A stretch of DNA of 64,000 nt from JBCBKU01 sp965267475 (GTDB lineage Bacteria > Pseudomonadota > Alphaproteobacteria > Rhodobacterales > Rhodobacteraceae). Below the pieces are notes generated by a model. The model was not told the DNA's origin. It saw only the letters and a list, made by a program, of their open reading frames with translations, and did not search any database. Positions 51,948 through 61,370 of this stretch are shown here, one piece after another (position 1 is the stretch's first letter; each line of letters starts with the position of its first letter). The stretch lies in NCBI GenBank assembly GCA_965267475.1, contig OZ254079.1:3224001-3288000 (forward strand), read 5' to 3'. The translations under genes were made by a program, and so were the position numbers.

Positions 51948-52180
51948 GCGGTCGGCCCGTCAAACGCTCGTTGACGCTCAAACGGCACCGCACGTCCGTT
52001 TCGCTGGAAGATGCCTTCTGGAAGGCCTTCCGCGACATTGCCGCGGAAAAGGGCATGGCCCTGAACGCGCTTGCCTCGGACATCGATGCCGCCCGCGACA
52101 TCGAAACCGGTTTGGCCACCGCAATCCGGCTTTATGTGCTCAGATACTATCAGGACCGGCTTAACGACGCGCCAGACTGA
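51944..52180 (+). CDS. Ribbon-helix-helix domain protein
   Basis: The 78-residue protein has a MetJ/Arc-like ribbon-helix-helix pattern: strand KRSLTLKRHRTSVSLEDAFW and helices AFRDIAAEKGMALNALASDIDAAR, then GLATAIRLYVLRYYQ. Such proteins bind DNA as dimers. It overlaps the upstream DUF4169-like gene and the tail of the convergent P450 gene by about 20 bases. Targets unknown. Confidence 0.8.
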   Translation: MSGRPVKRSLTLKRHRTSVSLEDAFWKAFRDIAAEKGMALNALASDIDAARDIETGLATAIRLYVLRYYQDRLNDAPD

Positions 52181-53486
52181 CCCAGATCCCGTCTTTCCCG
52201 CGCACAGTCAGATGGGCGATGGGCACGGGCCGCTTTCCGGTGACAGTATTCAACCGGAACGTCCCGACGATCAAAGCCAGCAGAAGCGGCCCTTCCAGCA
52301 TCGCGAACCCAGCGCCGGGACAAACCCGGGCACCGGCAGAGAAGGGCAACCACGCCTCCCGCGGACATCCCGTTTGACCCCAACGGTCTGGATCGAAGGC
52401 GTCGGGGCTGTCCCAGATCGCCTCATGCCGGCCAAGATGCCAGCTTGAGACCACGACCTGCGCGCCTGCCTTCAGGGGCCGCCGCCGAAACGTCTCGGAC
52501 CCCGTCGTTTCCCGCACGACCATTGGGACGGGCGGATAAAGCCGCAAGGCTTCGCGAAATACATCTCGTGTGAACTTGAGCGATTGCACCTTGGAGAACT
52601 CGGGATTGGGACCCAAAGCCGCCGTCTCGCCCGCCACACGCTCTTGCGCCTCCGGATGGGACGCCAGCAAGTACAGCGCCCAAGCCAACGCCGCGGCGCC
52701 GGTTTCATGCCCCGCCAGGAAGAAGATCGCGACCTGATCGACCATTTCGTCGACACCGAAGGTCTGACCTGTTTCGGGGTCCGGTGTTGTCATGATCTTG
52801 GTCGCCAGATCGTCCGGCGCTGTCCCCGCCTCGATTTCAGCCGCACGGGCCGCGACCATGCCAGTGATCAGCGACCGAATCTCTGCCGCAGCCTCCCGCG
52901 CCCGGCGCGGCAGGCGCGCCGGTGCCCAGGGGATCAGCGCGGCAAGGTTCAGAACAGGGGCCGCCCTCTGATAGGCCTTGAAGGCGTGGAAGACGCGGGA
53001 CGCCGCCTGATCCTCGATCGGGACAGAGAACAACGTCCGAAAGATCACGTCGGCCGCCACATGGCTGGTCGCCGGTTCGATGTCCTGCGGCCCTTCGGCC
53101 AGCCGCGCCACCGCCGCCTGGCCTGCCGCCAGCATGGCCGGGAAACTGTCTTTCAGCCGACCACGGTCGAAGGCCGGATCAATGATCCGGCGTTGCCGCG
53201 CCCAGGTCTCTCCATTCGTCAGAAAGATCGAATTGCCCAAAAGCGGCCTCAGCCCCGCATTCACGCGGTCGGATTTCGGAAAATCCTCGGGCCGGTCCAC
53301 CAAAACCTCGCGCACGAGGTCCATCTGGTTGATCATTACGCTTTGGAAAAACGGCGTCCGGAAGGCCGCCATCTTTGCACGGTAAAGCCGTTCCGGCTGG
53401 GCCGACAGGATGTCGTCGCGGAAAAGCCGCATATACCGCCAAAGCGAGACGCGCCCCGCCCGCGCTGCCGGTTTCGGCGGGATCAT
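52161..53486 (-). CDS. Cytochrome P450
   Basis: The 441-residue soluble-type P450 has I-helix oxygen-activation motif FFLAGHETGAAALAW, K-helix E-x-x-R in FREALRLYPP, and heme-ligand loop LPFSAGARVCPGAGFA with the proximal Cys. No membrane anchor is apparent. It hydroxylates an unknown substrate with electrons from a partner ferredoxin system not encoded here. It follows, in the minus direction, the hydrolase-like gene with an ATGA overlap, so the two form an operon. Substrate may be a lipid or sterol-like compound by analogy with CYP relatives that carry AGHET. Confidence 0.93.
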   Translation of the reverse strand: MIPPKPAARAGRVSLWRYMRLFRDDILSAQPERLYRAKMAAFRTPFFQSVMINQMDLVREVLVDRPEDFPKSDRVNAGLRPLLGNSIFLTNGETWARQRRIIDPAFDRGRLKDSFPAMLAAGQAAVARLAEGPQDIEPATSHVAADVIFRTLFSVPIEDQAASRVFHAFKAYQRAAPVLNLAALIPWAPARLPRRAREAAAEIRSLITGMVAARAAEIEAGTAPDDLATKIMTTPDPETGQTFGVDEMVDQVAIFFLAGHETGAAALAWALYLLASHPEAQERVAGETAALGPNPEFSKVQSLKFTRDVFREALRLYPPVPMVVRETTGSETFRRRPLKAGAQVVVSSWHLGRHEAIWDSPDAFDPDRWGQTGCPREAWLPFSAGARVCPGAGFAMLEGPLLLALIVGTFRLNTVTGKRPVPIAHLTVRGKDGIWVSLARR

Positions 53487-54742
53487 GCGGCGGTGGATGT
53501 ATAGGCGGTGGCTGGCACGTCGATCCGGCTTTTTGACGGTTGGCGATCGGCATATCGCCGGCCCAAGGTAATCGGCCCGGCGGTGATCTGGAAGTAGTCA
53601 TAATCACCCGGATTGTCGAAGGCGCAGAGATACTGGAAATGCAGCCGGAAGAACCGCCAGCGCAATGCCTTCCAGGTCTCCGGCAGAAGCGTTTGGGTGA
53701 ATGCGGCCGAGATCACCAGGGGCCAGCGTTTCTCGGGCGTGGCCAGCCCCGACACGCTGACCGGATCGCAGAGTGCAAAGGAACAGCCGTCGCCCGGGGC
53801 TGTCACATCCACCCAGGTGATGTCGTCGCGGGTCGATAACAGCTTCAAATCCGCCCGAAGCTTGCGCGCGAACCTAAGAAAACTGACCATCGGCACCACA
53901 TGACCCAAGGTCAAAAGCGCCAAGGCGGGGCCGTTGGCCGGGATCCGTCCAGCGCGCGCCAGATCTGCAATGACCGAGATTGCCATATGCGCGCCTGAAG
54001 AATGGCCGACCACCAGAACCTCGTCATAGTCCCGGGTCAGCGCCTTCCCGATGGCCGAACCAAATTCGCCCATGCGCGCGGTCAACGTCTCAGGGTAATC
54101 GCCGTTCCGCCCGGCGGTATAGGCATAATCGTGCATCAGGTAATACGCGAACAGCTTGTGATCGAGGCCCCGGAAGAACCGAAGTCCCACCACGGTCCCC
54201 GCCAGCAAGACAGCCCAACCCAGCCCATTTCCGATCACGCCCCAGATCGCCCAGTCCGTGCCAAGAAGGCCCGCGACCCAGGTAAATCCCCGGTTCAGCA
54301 GAGATCCGGCAAAACCGGCGACGGACAACGAAAAGACCAACTGCAACAGCAACATGACAATCGGATAAAGCGCTGCGATCACCGGCCCCTTGCGCAACCA
54401 CATCAACCGCCTAAGCGTGCCCGAGGCGATATAGATCCACGATGTCTTGGCCAATTGCCAATAGGTCGCCGGAATGGTTTGAGACATTGAGCTTTGGACC
54501 AGATCCGCCCATGTCAGGACATGGAGGTCCGCCAGCGTTTCAAGGCCATCGATACGGGATTTCACCCGCCAGCCAGTGTCCTTGCCGGGTTTGGACTGCT
54601 TGATGTCATAGCCCGAAATCTCACCCTGCCGCGCGCTTTCTGCGCGATAAAGCTCACGATATCGCCGGGCCGGGTGCGGATCGAACCCGGGGATATAGAA
54701 CACACAGCGGTGTTTGACGGACTGTGGGTCGGCGCTGGCCAT
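53483..54742 (-). CDS. Membrane-associated alpha/beta hydrolase-like protein
   Basis: The 419-residue protein begins CVFYIPGFDPHPARRYRELY, then contains three to four hydrophobic segments in residues about 115-200 (VIAALYPIVMLLLQLVFSLSVAGF, WGVIGNGLGWAVLLAGTVVGL). The C-terminal half has the nucleophile elbow VVGHSSGAHMAISV (GHSSG) of serine hydrolases. The remaining triad residues are not identified with certainty. ATG 54742 was chosen. It overlaps the P450 gene and precedes it in transcription, suggesting a lipid or ester substrate processed by both. Domain order (beta-hydrolase split by helices) is unusual. Confidence 0.7.
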   Translation of the reverse strand: MASADPQSVKHRCVFYIPGFDPHPARRYRELYRAESARQGEISGYDIKQSKPGKDTGWRVKSRIDGLETLADLHVLTWADLVQSSMSQTIPATYWQLAKTSWIYIASGTLRRLMWLRKGPVIAALYPIVMLLLQLVFSLSVAGFAGSLLNRGFTWVAGLLGTDWAIWGVIGNGLGWAVLLAGTVVGLRFFRGLDHKLFAYYLMHDYAYTAGRNGDYPETLTARMGEFGSAIGKALTRDYDEVLVVGHSSGAHMAISVIADLARAGRIPANGPALALLTLGHVVPMVSFLRFARKLRADLKLLSTRDDITWVDVTAPGDGCSFALCDPVSVSGLATPEKRWPLVISAAFTQTLLPETWKALRWRFFRLHFQYLCAFDNPGDYDYFQITAGPITLGRRYADRQPSKSRIDVPATAYTSTAA

Positions 54743-54826
54743 TGGCCACAAGACTAGCCCCGATCTTGGGCAAAATTAAGCCTGATCCACCTGGATGGGC
54801 CCGTTGAATAGGAAGAGTTTTCCGGA

Positions 54827-55582
54827 TCAGCCGAACTGTTGCAGCGCCGGGAACTGCTCGTTCAGCCACCACGCAAACGCCGTGAATTGCCCTGTCAGCA
54901 TCAAAAGGCCGACGGTCCACAACAAAAGTCCCATGACCCGCTCGATCTGTTCCATATGCCGCTTCATCCATCCCATCAGCCCCGTGAGCCGCGGGAAGAA
55001 GGCTGCGACCAAGAGAAACGGGATGCCAAGGCCGACGGCATAGGCCGCCAAAAGGGTCGTGCCTCGGGCCACATTGGCCTCGGACGCGGCGATGGACAGG
55101 ATGGCGCCCAAGATCGGACCGATGCAGGGGGTCCAGCCAAAGGCGAATGCCAGGCCCAGAACGTAGGCGCCAAAGACGTTGCCGCCCCGATCGCCTGCAT
55201 CCATCCGCATCTCGCGGTCCATGAACCCGATCCGGTAAATGCCCACGAAATGCGCGCCGAAAATCATGATCACGATGCCCGCCGCAGCCACAAACCAGTC
55301 CTGGTTTGTCAGGAAAAAGCGCCCGAACGCCGAGGCCGCAAAACCCATGATGATGAAAACCGTCGACAGGCCGAGAACGAAGAACATCGCAGGCGCGATG
55401 ACCTTCCGCCGTTCCGCGGACGACCCGTCGTTCATTTCTGATACGGTGATGCCGCCCATATAGGCAAGATAGGGCGGAACAATCGGCAGGACGCAGGGCG
55501 ACAGGAACGACAACAGCCCCGCCATGGCCGCAATGGTCATGGCCGGCAAAAGGCTGGCGTCAAACAGATCAATCCCGAACAT
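54827..55582 (-). CDS. ccdA: Cytochrome c biogenesis protein CcdA
   Basis: The 251-residue membrane protein with six helices transfers reducing equivalents from thioredoxin to the periplasm for cytochrome c maturation. The redox cysteines are in FLSPCVLPIVPPYLAYMGG and AFGWTPCIGPILGAIL. ATG 55582 was taken. It is divergent from tusA, with 113 bases between. Function of the nearby thioredoxin partner is not seen in the window. Confidence 0.92.
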   Translation of the reverse strand: MFGIDLFDASLLPAMTIAAMAGLLSFLSPCVLPIVPPYLAYMGGITVSEMNDGSSAERRKVIAPAMFFVLGLSTVFIIMGFAASAFGRFFLTNQDWFVAAAGIVIMIFGAHFVGIYRIGFMDREMRMDAGDRGGNVFGAYVLGLAFAFGWTPCIGPILGAILSIAASEANVARGTTLLAAYAVGLGIPFLLVAAFFPRLTGLMGWMKRHMEQIERVMGLLLWTVGLLMLTGQFTAFAWWLNEQFPALQQFG

Positions 55583-55695
55583 GATTGCCCTTCTAGCTCC
55601 CACCCTTCAAATACGCTCTTGCGATGGGTCGGTCACTGCACCTGATCTCACAAGTCAGTTGACGCCTTGTAACAATTTCTCTGCGGCGATGAAAA

Positions 55696-55923
55696 ATGCA
55701 ATATGATCAGGATCTTGACGCTCTAGGACTGCTGTGCCCTTTGCCGGTACTCAAAGCGGCCAAGCGGTTGCGTTCGATGCAATCAGGGCAGGTCTTGCGG
55801 GTGAAAGCGGACGATCCGGCGGCAGTGGTCGATATTCCGCACTTTTGCGCAGAATCAGGCCACGCGCTTCTGAAGGCCGACACGGACGGGCACGTGCAGA
55901 CCTATTTCATATCCCGGACATAG
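55696..55923 (+). CDS. tusA: TusA-like sulfurtransferase (SirA family)
   Basis: The 75-residue protein has the TusA fold with the active-site motif LGLLCPLPVLKAAKRL (Cys-Pro-x-Pro) and a beta strand VLRVKADDPAAVVDIPHFC. TusA carries persulfide sulfur for tRNA thiolation and molybdenum cofactor biosynthesis. Its end overlaps the denD tail by about 20 bases on the other strand. Confidence 0.9.
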   Translation: MQYDQDLDALGLLCPLPVLKAAKRLRSMQSGQVLRVKADDPAAVVDIPHFCAESGHALLKADTDGHVQTYFISRT

Positions 55924-56876
55924 CGTTCTAGAATCTCGGAAACCGTACTTTCAGCCGCGCGAAACCCCAGTTTTTCCGCCAAAGCCGTATCAAAAAACGA
56001 CGACCACGATGCGACAATCGCCTCAATGGCCGGATCGGGGGTCAGGTGAACCAGCGCACGCGCCGTGTCACCTCCAACATCCTGCAAGGCGGACAGCATC
56101 TCGCCCACGGTGACTTTCAGGCCCGGGCAGTTGATGGCGCTGAAGGTCGGCCACTGGTCTGAGGGGACAGCCAAGGCGTGGATCAACGCCCCGATGGCCG
56201 TCTCGGGTGAGGCCACCCACATCGGGATGCCTGGATCGACAGGACAGATGGCCTCTTCGCCCGCAAGCGGTTCGCGAAAGATCGAAGACGCAAAAGACGA
56301 CGCTGCTGCATTGGGCCGGCCGGGCCGGACGATGATGGTGGGCAACCGGATGGAGCGAGCCTCGACAAAACCCTTCCGCCGGTAATCCGACATCAGGATC
56401 TCACCCATGGCCTTGGCGGCTCCATAGCTGTTGGTGGGCTGAGTTGCCGTTGCCTCGGTTAAGGGTTCCGCCGCATCCGGCCCGAAAACCGCAAGCGACG
56501 ACGTGGCCACCATTGGTACGACACGCCCGGTGCCCCGCAAGGCCTCCAGAACGTTGCGCGTGCCGTCCAGATTGACCGCAAGGCTCAGGTCCGGATCGGC
56601 CTCGGCCTGTCCGCTGACGACGGCAGCCAAATGGAAGACCGCGCTGGCATCCGACAGCGCTTCGCGAGTTGCCGCTGCATCGGTGATATCAAGAGCGATC
56701 AGATCGACCTTGCCATCCAACTCTGGCCGCAAGGCAGCATCCGGCCGGTCCGCCAGAACGATCTGCGGTCGCAAAAGCTCGGTTCCGTCAGCCGAGGGCA
56801 GATGGGTCATTCCTAACAGTTCTTCAGCGAGCCGCTGGCCCAGAAAACCCGCGCCACCCGTGATGACAATGCTCAT
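55902..56876 (-). CDS. denD: D-erythronate dehydrogenase
   Basis: The 324-residue short-chain (extended) NAD-dependent dehydrogenase has NAD-binding TGGAGFLGQRLAEEL, the central FHLAAVVSGQAEADPDLSLAVNLDGTRN, catalytic Tyr-x-x-x-Lys in NSYGAAKAMGEILM, and the DenD-typical LPTIIVRPGRPNAAASSFASSIFREPLAGEEAICPV. The enzyme oxidises D-erythronate to 2-keto-D-erythronate in four-carbon acid sugar catabolism. The rest of the pathway (OtnC/OtnI/OtnK) is not present here, so its role may be broader. Confidence 0.88.
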   Translation of the reverse strand: MSIVITGGAGFLGQRLAEELLGMTHLPSADGTELLRPQIVLADRPDAALRPELDGKVDLIALDITDAAATREALSDASAVFHLAAVVSGQAEADPDLSLAVNLDGTRNVLEALRGTGRVVPMVATSSLAVFGPDAAEPLTEATATQPTNSYGAAKAMGEILMSDYRRKGFVEARSIRLPTIIVRPGRPNAAASSFASSIFREPLAGEEAICPVDPGIPMWVASPETAIGALIHALAVPSDQWPTFSAINCPGLKVTVGEMLSALQDVGGDTARALVHLTPDPAIEAIVASWSSFFDTALAEKLGFRAAESTVSEILERYVRDMK

Positions 56877-56891
56877 GACGACCCGGCGATC

Positions 56892-59564
56892 TTACCGAGA
56901 CCACCAACCGCGCCGCTTCGGCTTTTGCGGCTCGGGCTCGGGTTGTGTGTCAGGCTCGGCGACGGCCACCGCGGGCGCCGGATCCGGTGCAGGTTCCGGT
57001 TCGGCCGCAGGCTCCGGTTCGGGCTCGACCGCCACGGGCTCTGGTTCCGGCGCCGGTTCGGGTTCCGATACCTCGGCCTCGGCCAGAACCGGCGCGGGCG
57101 CGTCCTCGGTTTTCTTTCGCCGGGTCCGCGTGCGTTTCTTTGGCTTTGGCTCTTCCTCGGCGACTGCTTCGGCGGCCTCGGATGCCGCGCCTTCTTCCGC
57201 AGGCGTTTCATCACCGTCGGTCTCGGCGTTGTCCGCTTTCTTCGACCGACGCCGCCGCCGCTTGGGCTTGGGCGCGTCTTCATCGGATGACGCAGGCGCT
57301 TCTTGCGGTGCTTCCTGAACCGGATCGTCCGATCCTTCGGCGTCGGAGGTCCCGGTCTCACCGCCCTCGGTCTTTGCGTCGGATCCATCCGCCTGCTGAC
57401 CTTCGGACGAACTGCCGCCGCCGCGCCGACGCCGCCGTCTCCGGCGCCGTTTCTTGGGCTTGTCCTCTTCGGTCTCTTCCGGATCGGGGATCACCTCGGC
57501 ATCCTCGACCTCGTCCATCGACATCGCAGCATCATCCACCGACACAACCGATGCGGACACTTGCTGGACAACACGCGTCGCCGTCTTGAAGCGTTCGACC
57601 GAGAAATCGGGGCTGATCAGGAACGGATCCGCCTCGATCCGGACGGACAGACCGTACCGAGCCTCGATCTGCGCGATATGCTCGCGCTTGTGGTTCATCA
57701 GGAAGTTGCAGATCGCAACTGGCACTTTGACCAACACCTCTTTCGACCGCTTCCGGACGCCTTCTTCCTCCAACTGGCGCAGGATCGTCAGGCCAAGGCT
57801 GTCATCGGACCGCACGAGCCCGGTGCCGTGGCAGGCCTGGCAGGGCTGGGTCGTCGCTTCCAGCATTCCTGGCCGCAACCGCTGACGGCTCATCTCCAGA
57901 AGACCAAAGGCCGAGATCCGGCCAACCTGGATCCGCGCCCGGTCGGTCTTCAAACGATCTTTCAGGCGCTTCTCGACGGCGGCGTTGTTCTTCCGCTCTT
58001 CCATGTCGATGAAGTCGATCACGATCAGTCCGGCAAGGTCCCGCAGGCGCAACTGGCGCGCAACTTCTTCCGCGGCCTCAAGATTGGTCTTCAGCGCGGT
58101 TTCCTCGATCGAGCCCTCCTTGGTGGCCCGGCCCGAGTTTACGTCAATCGCAACCAATGCCTCGGTCACGCCGATTACGATATAGCCGCCCGATTTAAGC
58201 TGGACCGTCGGGTTGAACATGCCCGACAGATAGCTTTCGACCTGATGGCGCGCGAACAGGGGCATCGGTTCGCCATACGGTTTCACGTTCTTCGAATGGG
58301 ACGGCATGATCATCTTCATGAAGTCCTTGGCGACGCGATAGCCTTCATCGCCTTCCACCAGAACCTCATCGATCTCACGATTGTAAAGATCGCGGATCGA
58401 GCGCTTGATCAGGTTGCCTTCCTCATAGATCTGCGCCGGCGCAATGGATTTCAGCGTCAGTTCGCGGATCTGCTCCCACATGCGTTGCAGATACTCATAG
58501 TCGCGCTTGATCTCGGTCTTGGTGCGCTTGGCGCCTGCCGTTCGAACGATCAGACCAGCGCCCTGCGGCACATCAATCTCGCCCGCGATTTGCTTCAGCT
58601 TCTTGCGGTCGGCGGCATTGGTAATCTTGCGGGATATCCCACCACCCCGGGCGGTGTTGGGCATCAACACGCAATACCGGCCTGCCAGCGACAGATAGGT
58701 GGTCAGGGCCGCGCCCTTGTTGCCGCGTTCTTCCTTGACGACCTGCACCAGAAGGATCTGGCGCACTTTGATCACTTCCTGAATCTTGTACTTCCGGGCG
58801 CGCGGCTTGCGGGGCGCGCGGATTTCCTCGGTTACATCGTCGTCGGCGACGGATTCGATGCTGTCGTCCCGCTCGGCGGCGTCATCGGCGGCAACATAGG
58901 GCTCACCGTCGTCATCGGCTGGCGCGTCCACGACAGGATCCGCGGCCTCGTCCTCGCCAAGATCGACAACGTCCATTCCGGCGATTTCAGGTTCGGTTGC
59001 AGGGGCATCGGCCGCCTCTGCCGTGTCACCGTCCGGGGCTTCTGCCACCTCAGGGTCACGCGTCTCGACCGGATCATCGGTGACAATGTCTTCCGCTTTG
59101 GTCTCGGTCGCTGGCACCGCGTCGGACGAGCCATCGGTCGCCTCCGCAGCATCCGCGCTGTCGTCGGCCTTGGCCTCCTCTGCCTTGGCGTCTTCTGCCT
59201 TCGCCTTCGACCGCGACCGGCGCCGCCGCTTCGGTTTGGGTTTGTCTTCATCCTCGGCCTCGGCCATCGCCTTGGCATATTCCATCTCTTCGGCGATCAG
59301 CGCTTCGCGATCTGCCACCGGGATCTGGTAATAGTCGGGATGGATCTCCGAGAAGGCCAGGAATCCATGCCGGTTCCCGCCATATTCGACAAAGGCCGCC
59401 TGGAGCGATGGCTCCACCCGGGTCACTTTGGCAAGATAGATATTTCCGGCTAGCTGGCGTTTGTTTTCTGATTCAAAGTCGAACTCCTCGACCTTGTTTC
59501 CATCCACCACCACGACACGGGTCTCTTCCGTGTGGGTGGCGTCGATGAGCATTTTCTTAGCCAT
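56892..59564 (-). CDS. rne: Ribonuclease E
   Basis: The 890-residue endoribonuclease is the core of mRNA decay and rRNA/tRNA processing. The N-terminus has MAKKMLIDATHTEETRVVVVDGNKVEEFDFE and the S1 domain, interrupted by a long acidic/Ala-rich insertion (about residues 100-265). The catalytic part has VAIDVNSGRATKEGS, LRDLAGLIVIDFIDM and the zinc-link CQACHGTG. The C-terminal tail is low-complexity, with poly-Arg blocks and Glu/Pro/Ala repeats that bind RNA and partner proteins. The start is ATG 59564; its long 5' leader is described separately. The insertion in the S1 region is a known feature of alphaproteobacterial RNase E. Confidence 0.95.
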   Translation of the reverse strand: MAKKMLIDATHTEETRVVVVDGNKVEEFDFESENKRQLAGNIYLAKVTRVEPSLQAAFVEYGGNRHGFLAFSEIHPDYYQIPVADREALIAEEMEYAKAMAEAEDEDKPKPKRRRRSRSKAKAEDAKAEEAKADDSADAAEATDGSSDAVPATETKAEDIVTDDPVETRDPEVAEAPDGDTAEAADAPATEPEIAGMDVVDLGEDEAADPVVDAPADDDGEPYVAADDAAERDDSIESVADDDVTEEIRAPRKPRARKYKIQEVIKVRQILLVQVVKEERGNKGAALTTYLSLAGRYCVLMPNTARGGGISRKITNAADRKKLKQIAGEIDVPQGAGLIVRTAGAKRTKTEIKRDYEYLQRMWEQIRELTLKSIAPAQIYEEGNLIKRSIRDLYNREIDEVLVEGDEGYRVAKDFMKMIMPSHSKNVKPYGEPMPLFARHQVESYLSGMFNPTVQLKSGGYIVIGVTEALVAIDVNSGRATKEGSIEETALKTNLEAAEEVARQLRLRDLAGLIVIDFIDMEERKNNAAVEKRLKDRLKTDRARIQVGRISAFGLLEMSRQRLRPGMLEATTQPCQACHGTGLVRSDDSLGLTILRQLEEEGVRKRSKEVLVKVPVAICNFLMNHKREHIAQIEARYGLSVRIEADPFLISPDFSVERFKTATRVVQQVSASVVSVDDAAMSMDEVEDAEVIPDPEETEEDKPKKRRRRRRRRRGGGSSSEGQQADGSDAKTEGGETGTSDAEGSDDPVQEAPQEAPASSDEDAPKPKRRRRRSKKADNAETDGDETPAEEGAASEAAEAVAEEEPKPKKRTRTRRKKTEDAPAPVLAEAEVSEPEPAPEPEPVAVEPEPEPAAEPEPAPDPAPAVAVAEPDTQPEPEPQKPKRRGWWSR

Positions 59565-60031
59565 AAAGTCTCTCTGCACCGCGCAAGAGATCCCACGCCG
59601 GGCGGCGGCAATCCATTGATACGGTGACTTGTAAGGGCGAAGTTACGCGGGGACGTCATAGGCAGCAGGCGGGAACGTGCCCCGGCCCGTCGTGCTGATC
59701 GTCCTGCTCGCGCCATCGCGTTTCTTCTCCGGCGCATGTTTTGCGCCTGTTCCATCGTCAGGCGGCTGCTGGCAGCCCGACAAACCTTTGACCCCAATGG
59801 GTCTTTCAGCGACGTGATGCGGACCGGGGAGTTGCCCGTGTCATGGGCATCCGTCGCAAATCCAACCGGTCCACACGCGCCCAATGGCCGAGCGACCGTA
59901 GCTTCACATTAAAGTGTTGGGATACGTAATTACAATCGCCAAAATCAGCGAGGCGCCAAAGCGTTGCCGAAACCGCCCTGGTTGGTGGGCGGGGGCGGGG
60001 GCGGGTGGGACGACCACCCACCAGGGCGGCC
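59565..60031 (-). promoter_or_regulatory. Long leader/intergenic region upstream of rne
   Basis: About 470 bases separate rne from dctD. No reading frame convinces me; those present are GC-driven. RNase E genes in other bacteria have long structured 5' leaders used for autoregulation, so this is a plausible counterpart. Promoter elements could not be fixed; a short AT-richer stretch around 59910-59945 may hold them. Confidence 0.4.
59973..60029 (-). terminator. GC-rich inverted repeat after dctD
   Basis: CCGCCCTGGT (59973-59982) pairs with ACCAGGGCGG (60020-60029), and the stem can be continued inwards imperfectly. It begins 2 bases after the dctD stop. There is no T run, so it may be a Rho-independent-like hairpin or an RNA 3' stabiliser. 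Confidence 0.6.
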
Positions 60032-61363
60032 TTACAGGTAATCGGACCGCTGCAACCCGTATTTGGCCATTTTCTCGTTCAGCGTCCGGCGCGGCAGGCA
60101 CAATTCGTCCATGACGCCGACAATCGACCCCTTGTGGCGCCGCATCGTGTTGTCGATCAACATCCGCTCGAACGCCTCGACATATTCCTTCAGCGGCTTG
60201 CCGTCCGTCGTCATCGTCGGCTCGGTCGTTTCGTTATCCGCCATCAGTAGCGAGGCAATCGTGCCCGACCCGCGCCGGTTTTGCAGGACCGCGCGCTCGG
60301 CAATGTTCACAAGCTGGCGGATGTTGCCGGGCCAAGGCGCCTGAAGAAGCTGTGCCGCCTCCTGCGCACCGACTTCGGGCGCTTCACAGCCGTATTCCTC
60401 GGAAAACTGGTCCGAGAAGCGGTTGAACAGCGTCAGAATGTCTTCGCCCCGCGCCCGAAGCGGCGGCAAGGTGATCTTCATGGCCGCCAACCGGTAATAC
60501 AGGTCGGGCCGCAGCACATCTTCGCAAGTCTTGCCTTGCTCTTGCAAATTCGAGATGGCCACGACGCGTGTTTCGGCCGGGGTACCCTGCGCCGAAATCC
60601 AGGTGAGCAGCCGCGCCTGCAACGTCGCGGGCAAGGCATCGATGTCTTCCAGAACCAGCGTACCGCCCCGCGCCTCTTCCGTCAGGGGCAAACCACCCCC
60701 TTCGGTGATCGGCCCGAACAGGCGTTCGGCCAAGGATTCCTCGTCATAGGACGCGCAGGAAAACAGAACGAACTTCTTGCCGGCCTTCGCGCCAACCGCG
60801 TGCAGCGCATGGGCCACAAGCGTCTTGCCGGTGCCGGTTTCGCCGTCGATCAGCACATGGCCGTCGGCCTGACCCAGATCAAGGATATCTTCGCGCAACC
60901 GCTCCATCACTGGGGAAGACCCGATCAGCTTCTTCATGATGCCCGAGCCATCGGACAGCTCTTTGCGAAGCTCCCGGTTGTCCAGCGTCAGACGACGGGT
61001 CGAGGTCGCCTTCTTCGCAAGCTCGGTCATCCGATCCGGGTTGAACGGTTTCTCCAGGAAATCGAAAGCACCGACGCGCATCGCCTCAACGGCCATCGGC
61101 ACATCGCCGTGCCCGGTGATCATGATCACCGGCAGACCGCTATCGACGCTCATCAGACGCTTCAGGAACTGCATCCCGTCCATGCCTGGCATCTTGATAT
61201 CCGAGACGACAACGCCCGGATAATCGGCCCCCACCGACTTCAGCGCATCTTCCGCGCTGGCATAGGTTTCCGTATCGAATCCTGACAGGGCCAGCCATTG
61301 GCTGATCGACTGGCGCATATCCTGTTCGTCATCGACGATTGCGATTTTCATTGCCTGGGCCAT
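60032..61363 (-). CDS. dctD: C4-dicarboxylate response regulator DctD-like (AAA+ type, GAFTGA loop absent)
   Basis: The 443-residue NtrC-family regulator has a receiver domain (KIAIVDDEQDMRQ with acidic pocket, phospho-Asp in VVVSDIKMPGMDG, Lys in LEKPFNP), then an AAA+ domain with Walker A GETGTGKT and Walker B GGTLVLEDIDALP, and a C-terminal Fis-type HTH (RRHKGSIVGVMDELCLPRRTLNEKMAKYGL). The GAFTGA loop that contacts sigma-54 is missing: the region reads ERLFGPITEGGGLPLTEEARGG. It is cotranscribed with dctB (7-base gap) and presumably controls dicarboxylate uptake, though no transporter is nearby. Confidence 0.88.
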   Translation of the reverse strand: MAQAMKIAIVDDEQDMRQSISQWLALSGFDTETYASAEDALKSVGADYPGVVVSDIKMPGMDGMQFLKRLMSVDSGLPVIMITGHGDVPMAVEAMRVGAFDFLEKPFNPDRMTELAKKATSTRRLTLDNRELRKELSDGSGIMKKLIGSSPVMERLREDILDLGQADGHVLIDGETGTGKTLVAHALHAVGAKAGKKFVLFSCASYDEESLAERLFGPITEGGGLPLTEEARGGTLVLEDIDALPATLQARLLTWISAQGTPAETRVVAISNLQEQGKTCEDVLRPDLYYRLAAMKITLPPLRARGEDILTLFNRFSDQFSEEYGCEAPEVGAQEAAQLLQAPWPGNIRQLVNIAERAVLQNRRGSGTIASLLMADNETTEPTMTTDGKPLKEYVEAFERMLIDNTMRRHKGSIVGVMDELCLPRRTLNEKMAKYGLQRSDYL

Positions 61364-61370
61364 GTTTCTC

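Noticed and set aside
56892..57590. Apparent plus-strand proteins in the rne tail
   Set aside because: They are shadows of the low-complexity Glu/Pro/Ala/Arg-rich C-terminus of RNase E.
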